Shown: one piece after another, positions 21,557-29,817 of the stretch
How positions within the stretch are numbered: position 1 is the first letter of the stretch
How the letters are laid out: each line of letters starts with the position of its first letter
From: JBBSMX01 sp038232935
GTDB lineage: Bacteria > Bacteroidota > Rhodothermia > Rhodothermales > JANQRZ01
NCBI GenBank assembly: GCA_038232935.1
Contig: JBBSMX010000028.1
Location: 1-35,156 of the forward strand
Length of the DNA stretch: 35,156 nucleotides
Direction of reading: 5' to 3'
Made by a program: the position numbers and the translations under genes
The notes under the pieces: model-generated
What the model was told of the DNA's origin: nothing
Database searches by the model: none
The model's input: only the letters and a program-made list of their open reading frames with translations

Positions 21557-23824
21557 ATGTCTACCGTTACCTCCTCTCGCCGGTCCACGGTCGCCCTCGT
21601 GGCGGCCATCGCGGGCTTCCTCGCCATCGGGCTCGCCGCGCCGAGCTTCACCGATGCTTCCAGTCACCGCGAGGCACCGATGATCGCCAGCGATCCGCTC
21701 GCCGACAACACCGACGTCTACGCCTTCCGCGACCCCAGCGACGACAACAGCGTCGTCATCGTCGCCAACTACATTCCGCTCGAGCTGCCGTCCGGCGGAC
21801 CGAACTACCACAACTTCGGCGAGAACGTCCGCTACGAGATCCACGTCAAGAACCAGACCTCCGCCGGCCCGCTCGGCTCGGCGACCGACGACATCACGTA
21901 CCGCTTCACGTTCGACCTCGAGAACGAGGACCCGACGACGTTCTTCAAGATCCGCCTCGGGCAGGAGAACCTGAAGGCGACGTACACGATGGAGAAGAGC
22001 GTCGACGGCGGCGCCTCCTTCCAGACCCTCTTCACGGACGGCTACGTGCCCCCGGTCAACGTCGGGCCCCGGTCGATTGAGAACGGGACGGTCGGGCTCG
22101 GGACGACGTACGAGGCCCTCACGCAGCAGGCCATCCGGTCGGCCGACGGCGGGACCGTCTTCGTCGGCCCCCGCGACGACCCGTTCTTCGTCGACCTCGG
22201 CGGCATCTTCGACGTGGGCAACTTCCGCGACGACTTCGGCGACGACCCCTCGAACCCGAACAACGCCCGCGACGAAGTGGCCGGCTTCAACACGCACGCC
22301 ATCGTCCTCCGTCTCCCGATCTCGACACTCCAGAAAGACGGGATGAGTGGGAACCAAGCCGCGAACATCCTCGACCCGGACTTCGTGATCGGCGTGTGGG
22401 CCTCGGCCAGCCGCCGGCAGATCCGGACCCTCTCCACCGACGGCTCCGCGCCGACGTTCTCCGGCCCCTTCGTGCAGGTCTCCCGCCTCGGGATGCCGCT
22501 CACGAACGAGGTCATCATCCCCATCGGCGAGAAGGACCGCTGGAACGCGACCTCCCCGTACTCGACGGCCGAGCAGTCCTTCGCCGAGTATTTCGTCAAC
22601 CCCGAGCTCGGCCTCTACATGGGGAACGGGATGTTCGGCCCGGCCGTGCCCGGCCTGAGCGACGCCCTCGAGATCCAGATGAACTCGTACCCCGCCCTCG
22701 ACCTCGACGGTGACGGCAACCCGTCCAACGATGGTTCGGGCCTCGACTTCACAAACGGCGCTGACGGGGCGTTCGCGGTCCTGCCGCTCATCGCTAACGG
22801 CACCCTCGACATCAGCGGGTCAGCCTTCGCCGTGCCGACGCGGCCGACGCAGCCCGGCGTGCCGACAGCCCTGATCGGTGAAGGCGAACCGCGGCGCGTG
22901 GACATCCTGCCGATCTTCTACTTCGGCGTCCCCAACGCCGCGCCGTACCAACTCGCGACCGGCAAGCCCGGCCTCGTGGCGGACACCGATAACGACGGAG
23001 ACCTCGATTTCACTGAGGGCAAGCCGTTCATCCACAACTTCCTCCCCATCACGAGTGTCCCCGGGGACGGCCTCTACGGCGGCGACATGCTCCGCCTCAA
23101 CATGGCGACGCCGACGACGGACCGCGACTCGGAGGAGTTCGACACGTACGCCTTCCAGGGCCTCATCCGCGCCGCCGCGCTCGGCCTCACCGCCGCGCCG
23201 TTCAACGAGAGCGCGATGCTCGAGTTCATCCCCCACATGGACGGCTTCCCGAACGGCCGCCGCCTCGAGGATGACGTGACGACCATCGAGCTGCAAGTCG
23301 TGGCCGGGCTCGTGCTCGCCGCCGTCGGCCTGCCGGAAGACGACGCGACGGCCGGCGACTACTCGGACCTCGCCTCGCCGCAGCTCGTGAGCGAGCTGAC
23401 GTTCGTGGCCGGGCCGACGAAGAACGACATCGCGCTCCGCGACGACTTCCCGTACCTCGCCAACCCGCAGCGCGGCTTCGACTACGTCCGCGACGTGACG
23501 GCCGAGGCGCCGCCGTTCCCGGTCAACGTCGAGCCCGGCATCGGGGTCGGCGTGCCGCAGGGGTTCATCCTCGACCAGAACTTCCCGAACCCGTTCGGCG
23601 CGCGGACGAACGTGGAGTTCCACGTCTCCTCGCCGGGCGACGTGCGACTCGAGGTCTACGACATCCGCGGCCGGCTCGTGGACACGCTCGTGGACGAGCA
23701 GAAGCCGCAGGGCACCTACGAGGTGGAGTGGAACGCGAGCAACCTAGCGAGCGGGACGTACTTCTACCGCCTCGCCGTCGACGGCCGTCCGGTCTCGACC
23801 AAGAAAGCGACGCTGATCCATTGA
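21557..23824 (+). CDS. Secreted DUF4331 protein with a C-terminal T9SS-type sorting domain
   Basis: A 755-residue exported protein. MSTVTSSRRSTVALVAAIAGFLAIGLAAPSF is a signal peptide, then SSHREAPMIASDPLADNTDVYAFRD, the hallmark opening of DUF4331. The rest is a long beta-rich body with internal DUF4331 motifs (NFGENVRYEI, FNTHAIVLRLPIS, VIGVWASASRRQ). Near the end, FILDQNFPNPFGARTNVEF, LEVYDIRGRLVDTLVD and GTYFYRLAVDG form a Por-type sorting domain recognised by the type IX secretion system. DUF4331 proteins are surface or secreted proteins of unknown function. A TPR gene follows after a strong terminator. ATG 21557 is the sensible start. Confidence 0.92.
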   Translation: MSTVTSSRRSTVALVAAIAGFLAIGLAAPSFTDASSHREAPMIASDPLADNTDVYAFRDPSDDNSVVIVANYIPLELPSGGPNYHNFGENVRYEIHVKNQTSAGPLGSATDDITYRFTFDLENEDPTTFFKIRLGQENLKATYTMEKSVDGGASFQTLFTDGYVPPVNVGPRSIENGTVGLGTTYEALTQQAIRSADGGTVFVGPRDDPFFVDLGGIFDVGNFRDDFGDDPSNPNNARDEVAGFNTHAIVLRLPISTLQKDGMSGNQAANILDPDFVIGVWASASRRQIRTLSTDGSAPTFSGPFVQVSRLGMPLTNEVIIPIGEKDRWNATSPYSTAEQSFAEYFVNPELGLYMGNGMFGPAVPGLSDALEIQMNSYPALDLDGDGNPSNDGSGLDFTNGADGAFAVLPLIANGTLDISGSAFAVPTRPTQPGVPTALIGEGEPRRVDILPIFYFGVPNAAPYQLATGKPGLVADTDNDGDLDFTEGKPFIHNFLPITSVPGDGLYGGDMLRLNMATPTTDRDSEEFDTYAFQGLIRAAALGLTAAPFNESAMLEFIPHMDGFPNGRRLEDDVTTIELQVVAGLVLAAVGLPEDDATAGDYSDLASPQLVSELTFVAGPTKNDIALRDDFPYLANPQRGFDYVRDVTAEAPPFPVNVEPGIGVGVPQGFILDQNFPNPFGARTNVEFHVSSPGDVRLEVYDIRGRLVDTLVDEQKPQGTYEVEWNASNLASGTYFYRLAVDGRPVSTKKATLIH

Positions 23825-23867
23825 TCGTCCCCATCCCGCGCTGCGCCTAGCGTACCGCGGGAGCTGA

Positions 23868-23925
23868 CGAGCCGCCGCTCCCTGATTCCCCCGGATCGGA
23901 GGGGCGGCGGCTCGCTCTTTTTTTA
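23868..23925 (+). terminator. Intrinsic terminator between the DUF4331 and TPR genes
   Basis: CGAGCCGCCGCTCC (23868-23881) pairs with GGAGGGGCGGCGGCTCG (23898-23914, three extra G bulged), followed by CTCTTTTTTT. This is the strongest terminator in the window. It implies the TPR gene has its own promoter or depends on readthrough. Confidence 0.88.
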
Positions 23926-23947
23926 CCTGCACGCACCCACCTCTGTT

Positions 23948-25309
23948 ATGAAATCCCCTCTTCGCCTCCTCCTCCCCGTCGCGCTCGTCGCCGCGGTCGC
24001 CTTCGCCGGCTACTCGATCTGGACCGCCCGGCACGCCCCTGTGGCCGACCTCCCCGACGGGCCGCGCGAGGTGCTCCCCGCCTCCGAGTTCATCAATGCC
24101 GAGGCCTCCATCGCCTTCTACCGCGAGAAGCTCCGCCGCGAACCCCGCGACGTCGAGAGCCGGGTCGCGCTCGCGCAGGCCCTCCTCCAGCAGGCGAACG
24201 CGACGGGCCGCGAGACGGAGTACGTCCCCGCCGCCCGCGAGGCGCTCGCCGAGGCGCTCCGCCAGGACCCCGATAACTACCACGCCCTCCTCTTGCAGGG
24301 CACGCTCTTCAACAAGCTGCACCGCTTCGAGGACGCACGCGACCTCGCCCAACGGATGATCGCGCAGCACCCGCGCCACGCCTATTCGTACGGCGTGCTC
24401 GTGGACGCCCTCGTCGAGCTCGGCGAGTACGACGCCGCCGTAGCTGCGTCCGACTCGATGCTCGCCATCAAGCCCAGCATCGCGTCGTACGCCCGCGCCT
24501 CGTACCTCCGCGAGCTGCACGGCGACGGGGACGGCGCCATCGCCGCCATGCGCCTTGCCGCCGACGCCGGCGCGAGCGGCCACGCCGACCGCGCGTGGGC
24601 GCTCTACAACCTCGGCAATCTCTACCTCGCCGCCGCCAAGCCGGACACGGCCGCGTATCTCTTCGAGGGCATTCTCGACGAGCGGCCGGACTACGCCTAC
24701 GCCGTCGCCGGGCTCGGCCACGCCGCCCTCGCTACGGGCGACTACGAGCGCGCTGCCCAGCAGTACCGCACCGCGCACGGCATGGCCCCGCGCGCCGAAT
24801 ACCTCGAAGGGCTCGCCGAGGCTTATCGCGCCAGCGGCGGCGAGGCCCGCGCCGACGAGACCGCCAAGAAGGTCCGCGAGGGTTTCGCCCGGGACCGCAG
24901 CATCGGCGAGATCGTGGATATGGAGGAGGCCGACTTTATGCTCGATTACGGCATCGAGGTCGAACACGCGCTGGAGATGGCACGCGGGCAGGTCGAGCGG
25001 CGGCCCGGCCACCTCCACGCGAACGAGACCTATGCGTGGGCGCTCCACAAGAATGGCCGCTCCCGCGAGGCCATCCCCTACATCGAGCGCGCTATGCGGC
25101 TCGGCACGGGCGATGCGATGGTTCACTACCGCGCCGGAGTGATCTACGAAGCCGCCGGCAACCGGGCCGAGGCCGCCCGTCAGGTCCAACTCGCCCTCGC
25201 CAACCACCTCCGCGTCGAGAGCCCGACGGCAGCGCGGGATGCCCGAGACATGCTCGCTGCGCTCGGCGGTGAAAGCGAACCTGTCCGACAGGCCACCATC
25301 AGTGAGTAG
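23948..25309 (+). CDS. Tetratricopeptide-repeat protein with an N-terminal membrane/signal segment
   Basis: A 453-residue protein. MKSPLRLLLPVALVAAVAFAGYSIW is a signal anchor or signal peptide. The remainder is mostly TPR helical pairs (AREALAEALRQDPDNYHALL, RMIAQHPRHAYSYGVL, WALYNLGNLYLAAAKPDTAA, GLGHAALATGDYERAAQQYRTA, YAWALHKNGRSREAIPYIERA, YRAGVIYEAAGNRAEAARQ), so about ten repeats. It is presumably a periplasmic interaction scaffold. DUF4331 and TPR genes occurring together suggest partnership with the secreted protein upstream; this is inference from position. ATG 23948 is the only reasonable start. Confidence 0.9.
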   Translation: MKSPLRLLLPVALVAAVAFAGYSIWTARHAPVADLPDGPREVLPASEFINAEASIAFYREKLRREPRDVESRVALAQALLQQANATGRETEYVPAAREALAEALRQDPDNYHALLLQGTLFNKLHRFEDARDLAQRMIAQHPRHAYSYGVLVDALVELGEYDAAVAASDSMLAIKPSIASYARASYLRELHGDGDGAIAAMRLAADAGASGHADRAWALYNLGNLYLAAAKPDTAAYLFEGILDERPDYAYAVAGLGHAALATGDYERAAQQYRTAHGMAPRAEYLEGLAEAYRASGGEARADETAKKVREGFARDRSIGEIVDMEEADFMLDYGIEVEHALEMARGQVERRPGHLHANETYAWALHKNGRSREAIPYIERAMRLGTGDAMVHYRAGVIYEAAGNRAEAARQVQLALANHLRVESPTAARDARDMLAALGGESEPVRQATISE

Positions 25310-25323
25310 GGTCGCAGCGTATG

Positions 25324-25351
25324 TTGTGGAAACGCAATATGCTATGTTTCC
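25324..25351 (+). promoter_or_regulatory. Promoter with overlapping GGAAAC-GTTTCC palindrome
   Basis: TTG (25324-25326) followed by 16 bases and TATGTTTC (25343-25350) resembles the phylum's -33/-7 pattern. GGAAAC (25328-25333) and GTTTCC (25346-25351) are perfect inverted half-sites spanning the -7 box. The core between them (GCAATATGCTAT) is imperfectly palindromic. This arrangement is what a repressor operator would look like. It lies about 30 bp before the SPW-like gene. Confidence 0.45.
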
Positions 25352-25379
25352 CCAATCGTCATCCTAATTCCCCTGTGTC

Positions 25380-25730
25380 ATGACCAAGCCCATCACCCCT
25401 TGGCTCCACGGCGTCCTCGATTACATCGTGGTCGTCGTCTTCCTCCTCGCGCCGACCCTCTTTGGGCTGATCGGGTTTGCAGCGACGCTGTCGTACCTGC
25501 TGGCCGGTGTCCACCTGCTGATGACGCTGCTGACCGCGTTCCCGCTCGGCGTCGCCCGCGTCGTTCCGTTCCCACTGCACGGGATCGTCGAGCTCGTGGT
25601 CGGCGTCGTGCTCGCGGTGCTCGGGCTCGTGCTGTTCGAGGGGGTGGCGATGTGGTTTTACTTCGCGATGGGGCTGGGCATCCTGATCGTGTGGGCGCTC
25701 ACCGACTACCGCTCACCGGCTACCGCCTGA
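25380..25730 (+). CDS. Small four-helix membrane protein, SPW-repeat-like
   Basis: A 116-residue integral membrane protein with four hydrophobic helices: WLHGVLDYIVVVVFLLAPTLFG, SYLLAGVHLLMTLLTAFPLGV, HGIVELVVGVVLAVLGLVLFEG and MWFYFAMGLGILIVWALTDYR. The WLHGVLDY motif and helical layout resemble SPW-type or DUF4383-like small membrane proteins. The function is unknown. A palindromic operator-like site lies just upstream, so it may be the regulated first gene of the following metal-related set. Confidence 0.7.
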   Translation: MTKPITPWLHGVLDYIVVVVFLLAPTLFGLIGFAATLSYLLAGVHLLMTLLTAFPLGVARVVPFPLHGIVELVVGVVLAVLGLVLFEGVAMWFYFAMGLGILIVWALTDYRSPATA

Positions 25731-25763
25731 TCCTGCCGCACCGGAAGTCCGGCGTAAGCCACG

Positions 25764-26315
25764 ATGTCCCGAAGACACACAAGCCGCAGCAACGCGAAGC
25801 CCTCGCCGGTCCGGCAGGGACTCGCTGTGCTCGTGCTCGTCGGCTATCTCCTCATCCTGTGCGGCTCGTCGGCCGGGCACGGCTGGCACCTGATGCTCCA
25901 CCTCCTGAGCCAGCATCACGGGCTAGAACGGATGGCCGATCTCCGGCCTCCGCCTGCGCACCCGACCCACCTCGCTCATTCAGAGGCTCCGGGGCACCAC
26001 GAGGCATCGGAGCATCATCGCGGCGCTCCACACCACCACGAGTCCGGCCACCATCAACGTTCCGCTGACCACGACGCAGAGCCGCCACGGAATGCGCAGC
26101 ACGAGCACCACGGGCGTGCCCACACCCACGAGAGTCAGCGAGACCCGGCCCCGAGTGCCCCGGCCCTGCTGACGGTCTCGCTCGACAAGCACTGCTTCTT
26201 CGCGGGGCCTGTGCTTGCGCCGCCGCCGGTCCAGGACCGGGACGATGTCCGGCCCGCGACGGCCCTCTTCTCCACAGCCCTTCCCGTCGAAACCCCTCCT
26301 CCTCGCCGGAGCTGA
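25764..26315 (+). CDS. Membrane-anchored histidine-rich protein
   Basis: A 183-residue protein. RQGLAVLVLVGYLLILCGSSAG is a signal anchor, followed by LMLHLLSQHHG and a region from about residue 70 to 125 with dozens of His (HHEASEHHRGAPHHHES, HEHHGRAHTHESQ), then PVLAPPPVQ and a polar tail. His-rich exported proteins adjacent to TonB-dependent receptors are typically metal-binding (zinc, nickel, cobalt, copper). The receptor gene follows 267 bp downstream, which supports a metal-uptake role. The particular metal cannot be told. Confidence 0.7.
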   Translation: MSRRHTSRSNAKPSPVRQGLAVLVLVGYLLILCGSSAGHGWHLMLHLLSQHHGLERMADLRPPPAHPTHLAHSEAPGHHEASEHHRGAPHHHESGHHQRSADHDAEPPRNAQHEHHGRAHTHESQRDPAPSAPALLTVSLDKHCFFAGPVLAPPPVQDRDDVRPATALFSTALPVETPPPRRS

Positions 26316-26582
26316 TCCCGCCTGCCCCACATCTTAAGCACGAGCCAGGCCAAAGGACTGCGCGTGCTCGGGAGCGGGGTGGTGGACCTCAGCCCGGCCT
26401 CGGTCGCGCTCGGATTCGTGTAAGGGATCCGGGCACGCTGGGATCGTGGTCGCGCGGTGCGCTAGGGCACCGTGCCACAGGATCGCTACGCGAACGCGAG
26501 CCCCCGGTGCGTCCTCACGCAACGGCGGCGCGCGGCGCGGGCGGTCTGCCCCCTCCGTCCGTTCACCTCGCGAGGAAGGACC

Positions 26583-28886
26583 ATGAAGACGTATGCTTTA
26601 CTCCTGTTGTGCGCCCTGATGGTGGGCGTCGGCATCACCCCACCGGCCCGCGCTCAGTCCGCCGGCACCATCGCCGGAGGCGTCCGTGACGCCGAGGACG
26701 GGACGCCTATCACCGGCGTCAACGTCGTACTCGAAGGCACCGAGCGCGGTACCGTCAGCGGCACGGACGGGCGGTTCGAGATTTCCGACGTTCCGACCGG
26801 TACGTACACGCTCCGGGCCAGCTTCATCGGCTACGAAGCCGTCACGCGGTCCGTCACCGTGCGGGCCGGCGCGGCGGCGCGCGTAGACGTCGCCCTCACG
26901 CCGAGCGCCACCGGGCTCGACGAGATCCTCGTCGAAGGCCGGGCGGCGAACCTCGTCGGCATCGCCGGGGCAGCCTCGGAGGGCCGGGTCGGGCAGGCGC
27001 AGCTCGCGGCGCGGCCCCTGCTCCGCGTCGGCGAAGTGCTGGAGACAGTGCCGGGCACGATCGTGACCCAGCATAGCGGCTCGGGCAAGGCCAACCAGTT
27101 CTTCCTCCGCGGGTTCAACCTCGACCACGGCACCGACTTCGCGGCCTCGGTCGAGGGCGTGCCGATCAACCTGCCGACGCACGCGCACGGGCAGGGCTAC
27201 CTCGATTTGAACTGGCTGATCCCGGAGCTGATCGAAGGGATCGCCTTCGAGAAGGGGCCGCAGGACGCCGCGGCGGGCGACTTCGCCACCGCCGGGCACG
27301 CCGAGATCCGGCTCGCGCGACGGCTCGACGCGGGCATCGCGAAGGTCGAGGGCGGGATCGACGACTACTACGAAGGCCTGTTCGCCAACTCGTCGAGGCT
27401 CGGTGGCGGGGACCTGCTCTACGGCGTGCGCGCCCGCTACTACGACGGGCCGTGGGTCAACCCGGAGAACAGCGCCCTCGCCAGCGGCGTCGTGAAGTAC
27501 TCCACCGGGACCGCCTCCAACGGCTACTCCCTCACGGCGATGGGCTACCACAACGACTGGGACGCCACCGATCAGATCGCCCGGCGCGCCGTAGAGCAGG
27601 GGCAGGTCTCGCGCCTCGGCTCGCTCGATCCCACGAATGGCGGCACGACGGGCCGCTACACCCTCGTCGGTGCGTGGCAGCACGCGACGCCGGGGGCCGC
27701 GCGGACACAGGCGAACGCCTACGCCGCGTACTACCACCTCAACCTGTTCTCCAACTTCACCTACTTTCTCGACAACCCCATCGAGGGAGATCAGTTCGAG
27801 CAGGCCGACCGGCGCCTCTACGCAGGTGCGGACGTCTCGCACGAGTGGTTCACTCGCTGGTTCGGCCAGCGCAACACGAACACGCTGGGCGCGGAGCTGC
27901 GTCACGACCAGATATTCGACGTCGGGCTCTTCAACACCAGCCGTCGCGCGCGCATCGGCACCGTGCGCGACGACGAGGTCGCCGAGACGAGTGTGGGCGC
28001 GTACCTCGAAAACGAGACGCGGTGGACTTCCAAGCTGCGTACGACGGTCGGTGTGCGAGGCGATGTGTTCCGGTTCGACGTAGCGAGCGACCTCGGAGTC
28101 AACTCCGGTACCGAGACGGCGTTCATCGCCAGCCCCAAGCTCGGCCTGGCCCTCGGCCCATGGGCCGACACGGAACTCTACCTCAACCTCGGCCTCGGCT
28201 ACCACAGCAACGACGCACGCGGCACGACGATTCGGTTCGATCCTGTGAGTGGAGAGGCCGTCGATCCGGTCGATCCGCTGGTGCGGACGCAGGGCGCGGA
28301 GGTTGGTGCCCGGACGGCGGCGATTCCGGGCCTCCAATCCACGCTCGCGCTCTGGACCATCGCGCTGGAGTCCGAGCTCGTCTTCGTCGGCGACGCCGGA
28401 GGCACCGAGCCGAGCGATGCGAGCGAGCACTACGGCATTGAGTGGAACAACTACTACGAGGTGACCGACTGGCTGAACCTCACCCTAGATGTGGCACTCA
28501 CCGAGTCGCACTTCACCGAGGGCGATCCGGAGGAAGACCGGATCGAGAACTCCATCGGGCGGATCGTTAGCGGAGGGATCTACGCAGGCCGCTCCACGGG
28601 TTTGTTCGGGAGCCTGCAACTTCGGCATTTCGGCCCGCGCCCACTCACGGCCGACGGACGCGTCGAGGCGGCGGCGACCACGCTGCTGAATGTGAAAGCC
28701 GCTTACAGATACCGTCGGGTGGCCGTGACGCTGGACGTGCTGAACCTGACAGATTCCAAAGACGCCGACGTCAGCTACTTCTACACCTCGCGGTTGCCGG
28801 GGGAATCTCCCGGCGGCGTCGAGGACGTCCACTACCACCCGGTCATTCCCCGCACAGCTCGTCTGTCCGTCACTTGGCGCTTCTAG
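26583..28886 (+). CDS. TonB-dependent receptor with carboxypeptidase-regulatory-like N-terminus
   Basis: A 767-residue outer-membrane receptor. MKTYALLLLCALMVGVGITPPARAQS is the signal peptide. GVRDAEDGTPITGVNVVLEG...TDGRFEISDVPTGTYTLRASFIGYE is a carboxypeptidase-regulatory-like domain, typical of this phylum. The plug domain has FFLRGFNLDHGTDFAASVEGVPINLPTHAHGQGY, and the beta barrel ends RTARLSVTWRF with a C-terminal aromatic. A Shine-Dalgarno GAGGAAGG precedes ATG 26583, making the start certain. The THAHGQGY pattern belongs to a group of receptors that I recall being associated with metal or metallophore uptake; the His-rich neighbour agrees. The substrate is inferred only. Confidence 0.92.
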   Translation: MKTYALLLLCALMVGVGITPPARAQSAGTIAGGVRDAEDGTPITGVNVVLEGTERGTVSGTDGRFEISDVPTGTYTLRASFIGYEAVTRSVTVRAGAAARVDVALTPSATGLDEILVEGRAANLVGIAGAASEGRVGQAQLAARPLLRVGEVLETVPGTIVTQHSGSGKANQFFLRGFNLDHGTDFAASVEGVPINLPTHAHGQGYLDLNWLIPELIEGIAFEKGPQDAAAGDFATAGHAEIRLARRLDAGIAKVEGGIDDYYEGLFANSSRLGGGDLLYGVRARYYDGPWVNPENSALASGVVKYSTGTASNGYSLTAMGYHNDWDATDQIARRAVEQGQVSRLGSLDPTNGGTTGRYTLVGAWQHATPGAARTQANAYAAYYHLNLFSNFTYFLDNPIEGDQFEQADRRLYAGADVSHEWFTRWFGQRNTNTLGAELRHDQIFDVGLFNTSRRARIGTVRDDEVAETSVGAYLENETRWTSKLRTTVGVRGDVFRFDVASDLGVNSGTETAFIASPKLGLALGPWADTELYLNLGLGYHSNDARGTTIRFDPVSGEAVDPVDPLVRTQGAEVGARTAAIPGLQSTLALWTIALESELVFVGDAGGTEPSDASEHYGIEWNNYYEVTDWLNLTLDVALTESHFTEGDPEEDRIENSIGRIVSGGIYAGRSTGLFGSLQLRHFGPRPLTADGRVEAAATTLLNVKAAYRYRRVAVTLDVLNLTDSKDADVSYFYTSRLPGESPGGVEDVHYHPVIPRTARLSVTWRF

Positions 28887-28947
28887 ATCGCGGAGACGGC
28901 AAGCCGTCCGTTAGACTCCGGGCGGCGTGCTGTTCCTCGTGTGGCGC

Positions 28948-29460
28948 CTACTCTTCCCAGCGGATTTCGACGCGCGAGGCGAGCGTATCGCTCACGCTCT
29001 CGAACGTGTACGTCGTGGCGAACCCGGCGGCGGCGAACTCCTGGAGCGTGAAGCGGGCCGTCGTCGCGATGAGGGTGAGGACAGTGTTGTCCTCGCCGGT
29101 CTCGTCCTCATCGTAGAGCGCGATGTAGTACGCGGCGTCGAAGTCGGTGACTTCGGGGCGGGGGAGGAAGCTCCAGCGGAGCGGGAGGTCGGCCGGGGCG
29201 AGGTCGGGGTAGGTCTGGCTCCGCGCGACCTCTTCGTCATTCGCATCCATGAGGACGAACACGGCGTCGGGGCCGGAGGAGACGTCCCACGCCTGCCCGC
29301 TGAAGTCCGCGAAGGGCATCGCTTCCTGCACGTAGTCCGTCAGGAGCGCGCGGGTGTACCGGGGGCCGGGGTCCGCCGTATCACAGGCGGAGAGGGCGAG
29401 GACCGACACGAAGAGCGCGGCAGCAGGAACGACGCGCAGGAGGGTGGGAGAAAGTCGCAT
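28948..29460 (-). CDS. Small secreted lipoprotein of unknown function
   Basis: A 170-residue protein. MRLSPTLLRVVPAAALFVSVLALSAC is a lipoprotein signal with Cys26. The mature part is acidic and probably beta-rich (WDVSSGPDAVFVLMDANDEEVARS, FDAAYYIALYDEDETGEDNTVLTLIATTARFT). I do not recognise a family. It is convergent with the TonB receptor gene (61 bp between stops). ATG 29460 gives the signal peptide; an upstream start at 29532 does not. Confidence 0.75.
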   Translation of the reverse strand: MRLSPTLLRVVPAAALFVSVLALSACDTADPGPRYTRALLTDYVQEAMPFADFSGQAWDVSSGPDAVFVLMDANDEEVARSQTYPDLAPADLPLRWSFLPRPEVTDFDAAYYIALYDEDETGEDNTVLTLIATTARFTLQEFAAAGFATTYTFESVSDTLASRVEIRWEE

Positions 29461-29500
29461 GGCTGGTGGAGTCGTAGTGAGTGAGCCGTCGTGGCGTCTG

Positions 29501-29526
29501 TATCGCCCTGCATAAACAGGGCGATA
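29501..29526. repeat. Perfect 10-bp hairpin TATCGCCCTG/CAGGGCGATA
   Basis: The two arms are exact complements around a 6-base loop CATAAA. It lies between the divergent lipoprotein and helicase genes and could be an operator, leader hairpin or dispersed element. Confidence 0.6.
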
Positions 29527-29683
29527 AGACACCGGGGGCCAAACGCCACTACCTCATCAGATTGGCACGATGGTGCTACAGGCGCGGGGCCTGTCGGCGA
29601 ACGGTTCTTCTACGAGTCGTCACAGGGCGGATGCATCCTCGGCGGCGCAGGCGGGTTGAGAGGGCTGCTTCATCTCACAGGGC

Positions 29684-29709
29684 CGCCCGACTAAACGGGC
29701 GTTTTGGTT
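29684..29709 (+). terminator. Attenuator-like hairpin upstream of the DEAD-box helicase
   Basis: CGCCCG (29684-29689) pairs with CGGGCG (29696-29701), immediately followed by TTTTGGTTG. It is about 105 bp before the helicase start. Short stem, weak T-run, so termination is at best partial. Confidence 0.4.
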
Positions 29710-29804
29710 GCAACAGAAAGACTCACGCGTGTGAACCGGGTCGGCTGTTGAATACGCCATCGCATCGCCTGCAAAGGCATGCCCCGGATCGCTCATCCCC
29801 ACGC

Positions 29805-29817
29805 AGGAGTCCCCTTG
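29805..29817 (+). promoter_or_regulatory. Shine-Dalgarno AGGAG supporting a TTG start for the helicase
   Basis: AGGAG (29805-29809), five-base spacer TCCCC, then TTG (29815). This fits the family N-terminus (NSSFSQFDLHPSL) better than the ATG at 29779, whose nearest AAGG is only one base away. Confidence 0.55.

Larger units (their letters stand above)
29461..29814 (+). other. 354-bp leader region of the DEAD-box helicase gene
   Basis: No gene. It contains a perfect 10-bp hairpin TATCGCCCTG/CAGGGCGATA (29501-29526), and CGCCCG-ACTAAA-CGGGCG followed by TTTTGG (29684-29709), which resembles an intrinsic terminator or attenuator. Long structured leaders are common in cold-shock-type RNA helicase genes. 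The region before 29501 may be the divergent promoter for the lipoprotein gene. Confidence 0.55.

Noticed and set aside
26316..26582. Cobalamin riboswitch or similar upstream of the TonB receptor
   Set aside because: No B12-box-like motif or the usual GCCACTG core is present; the stretch has only weak hairpins.
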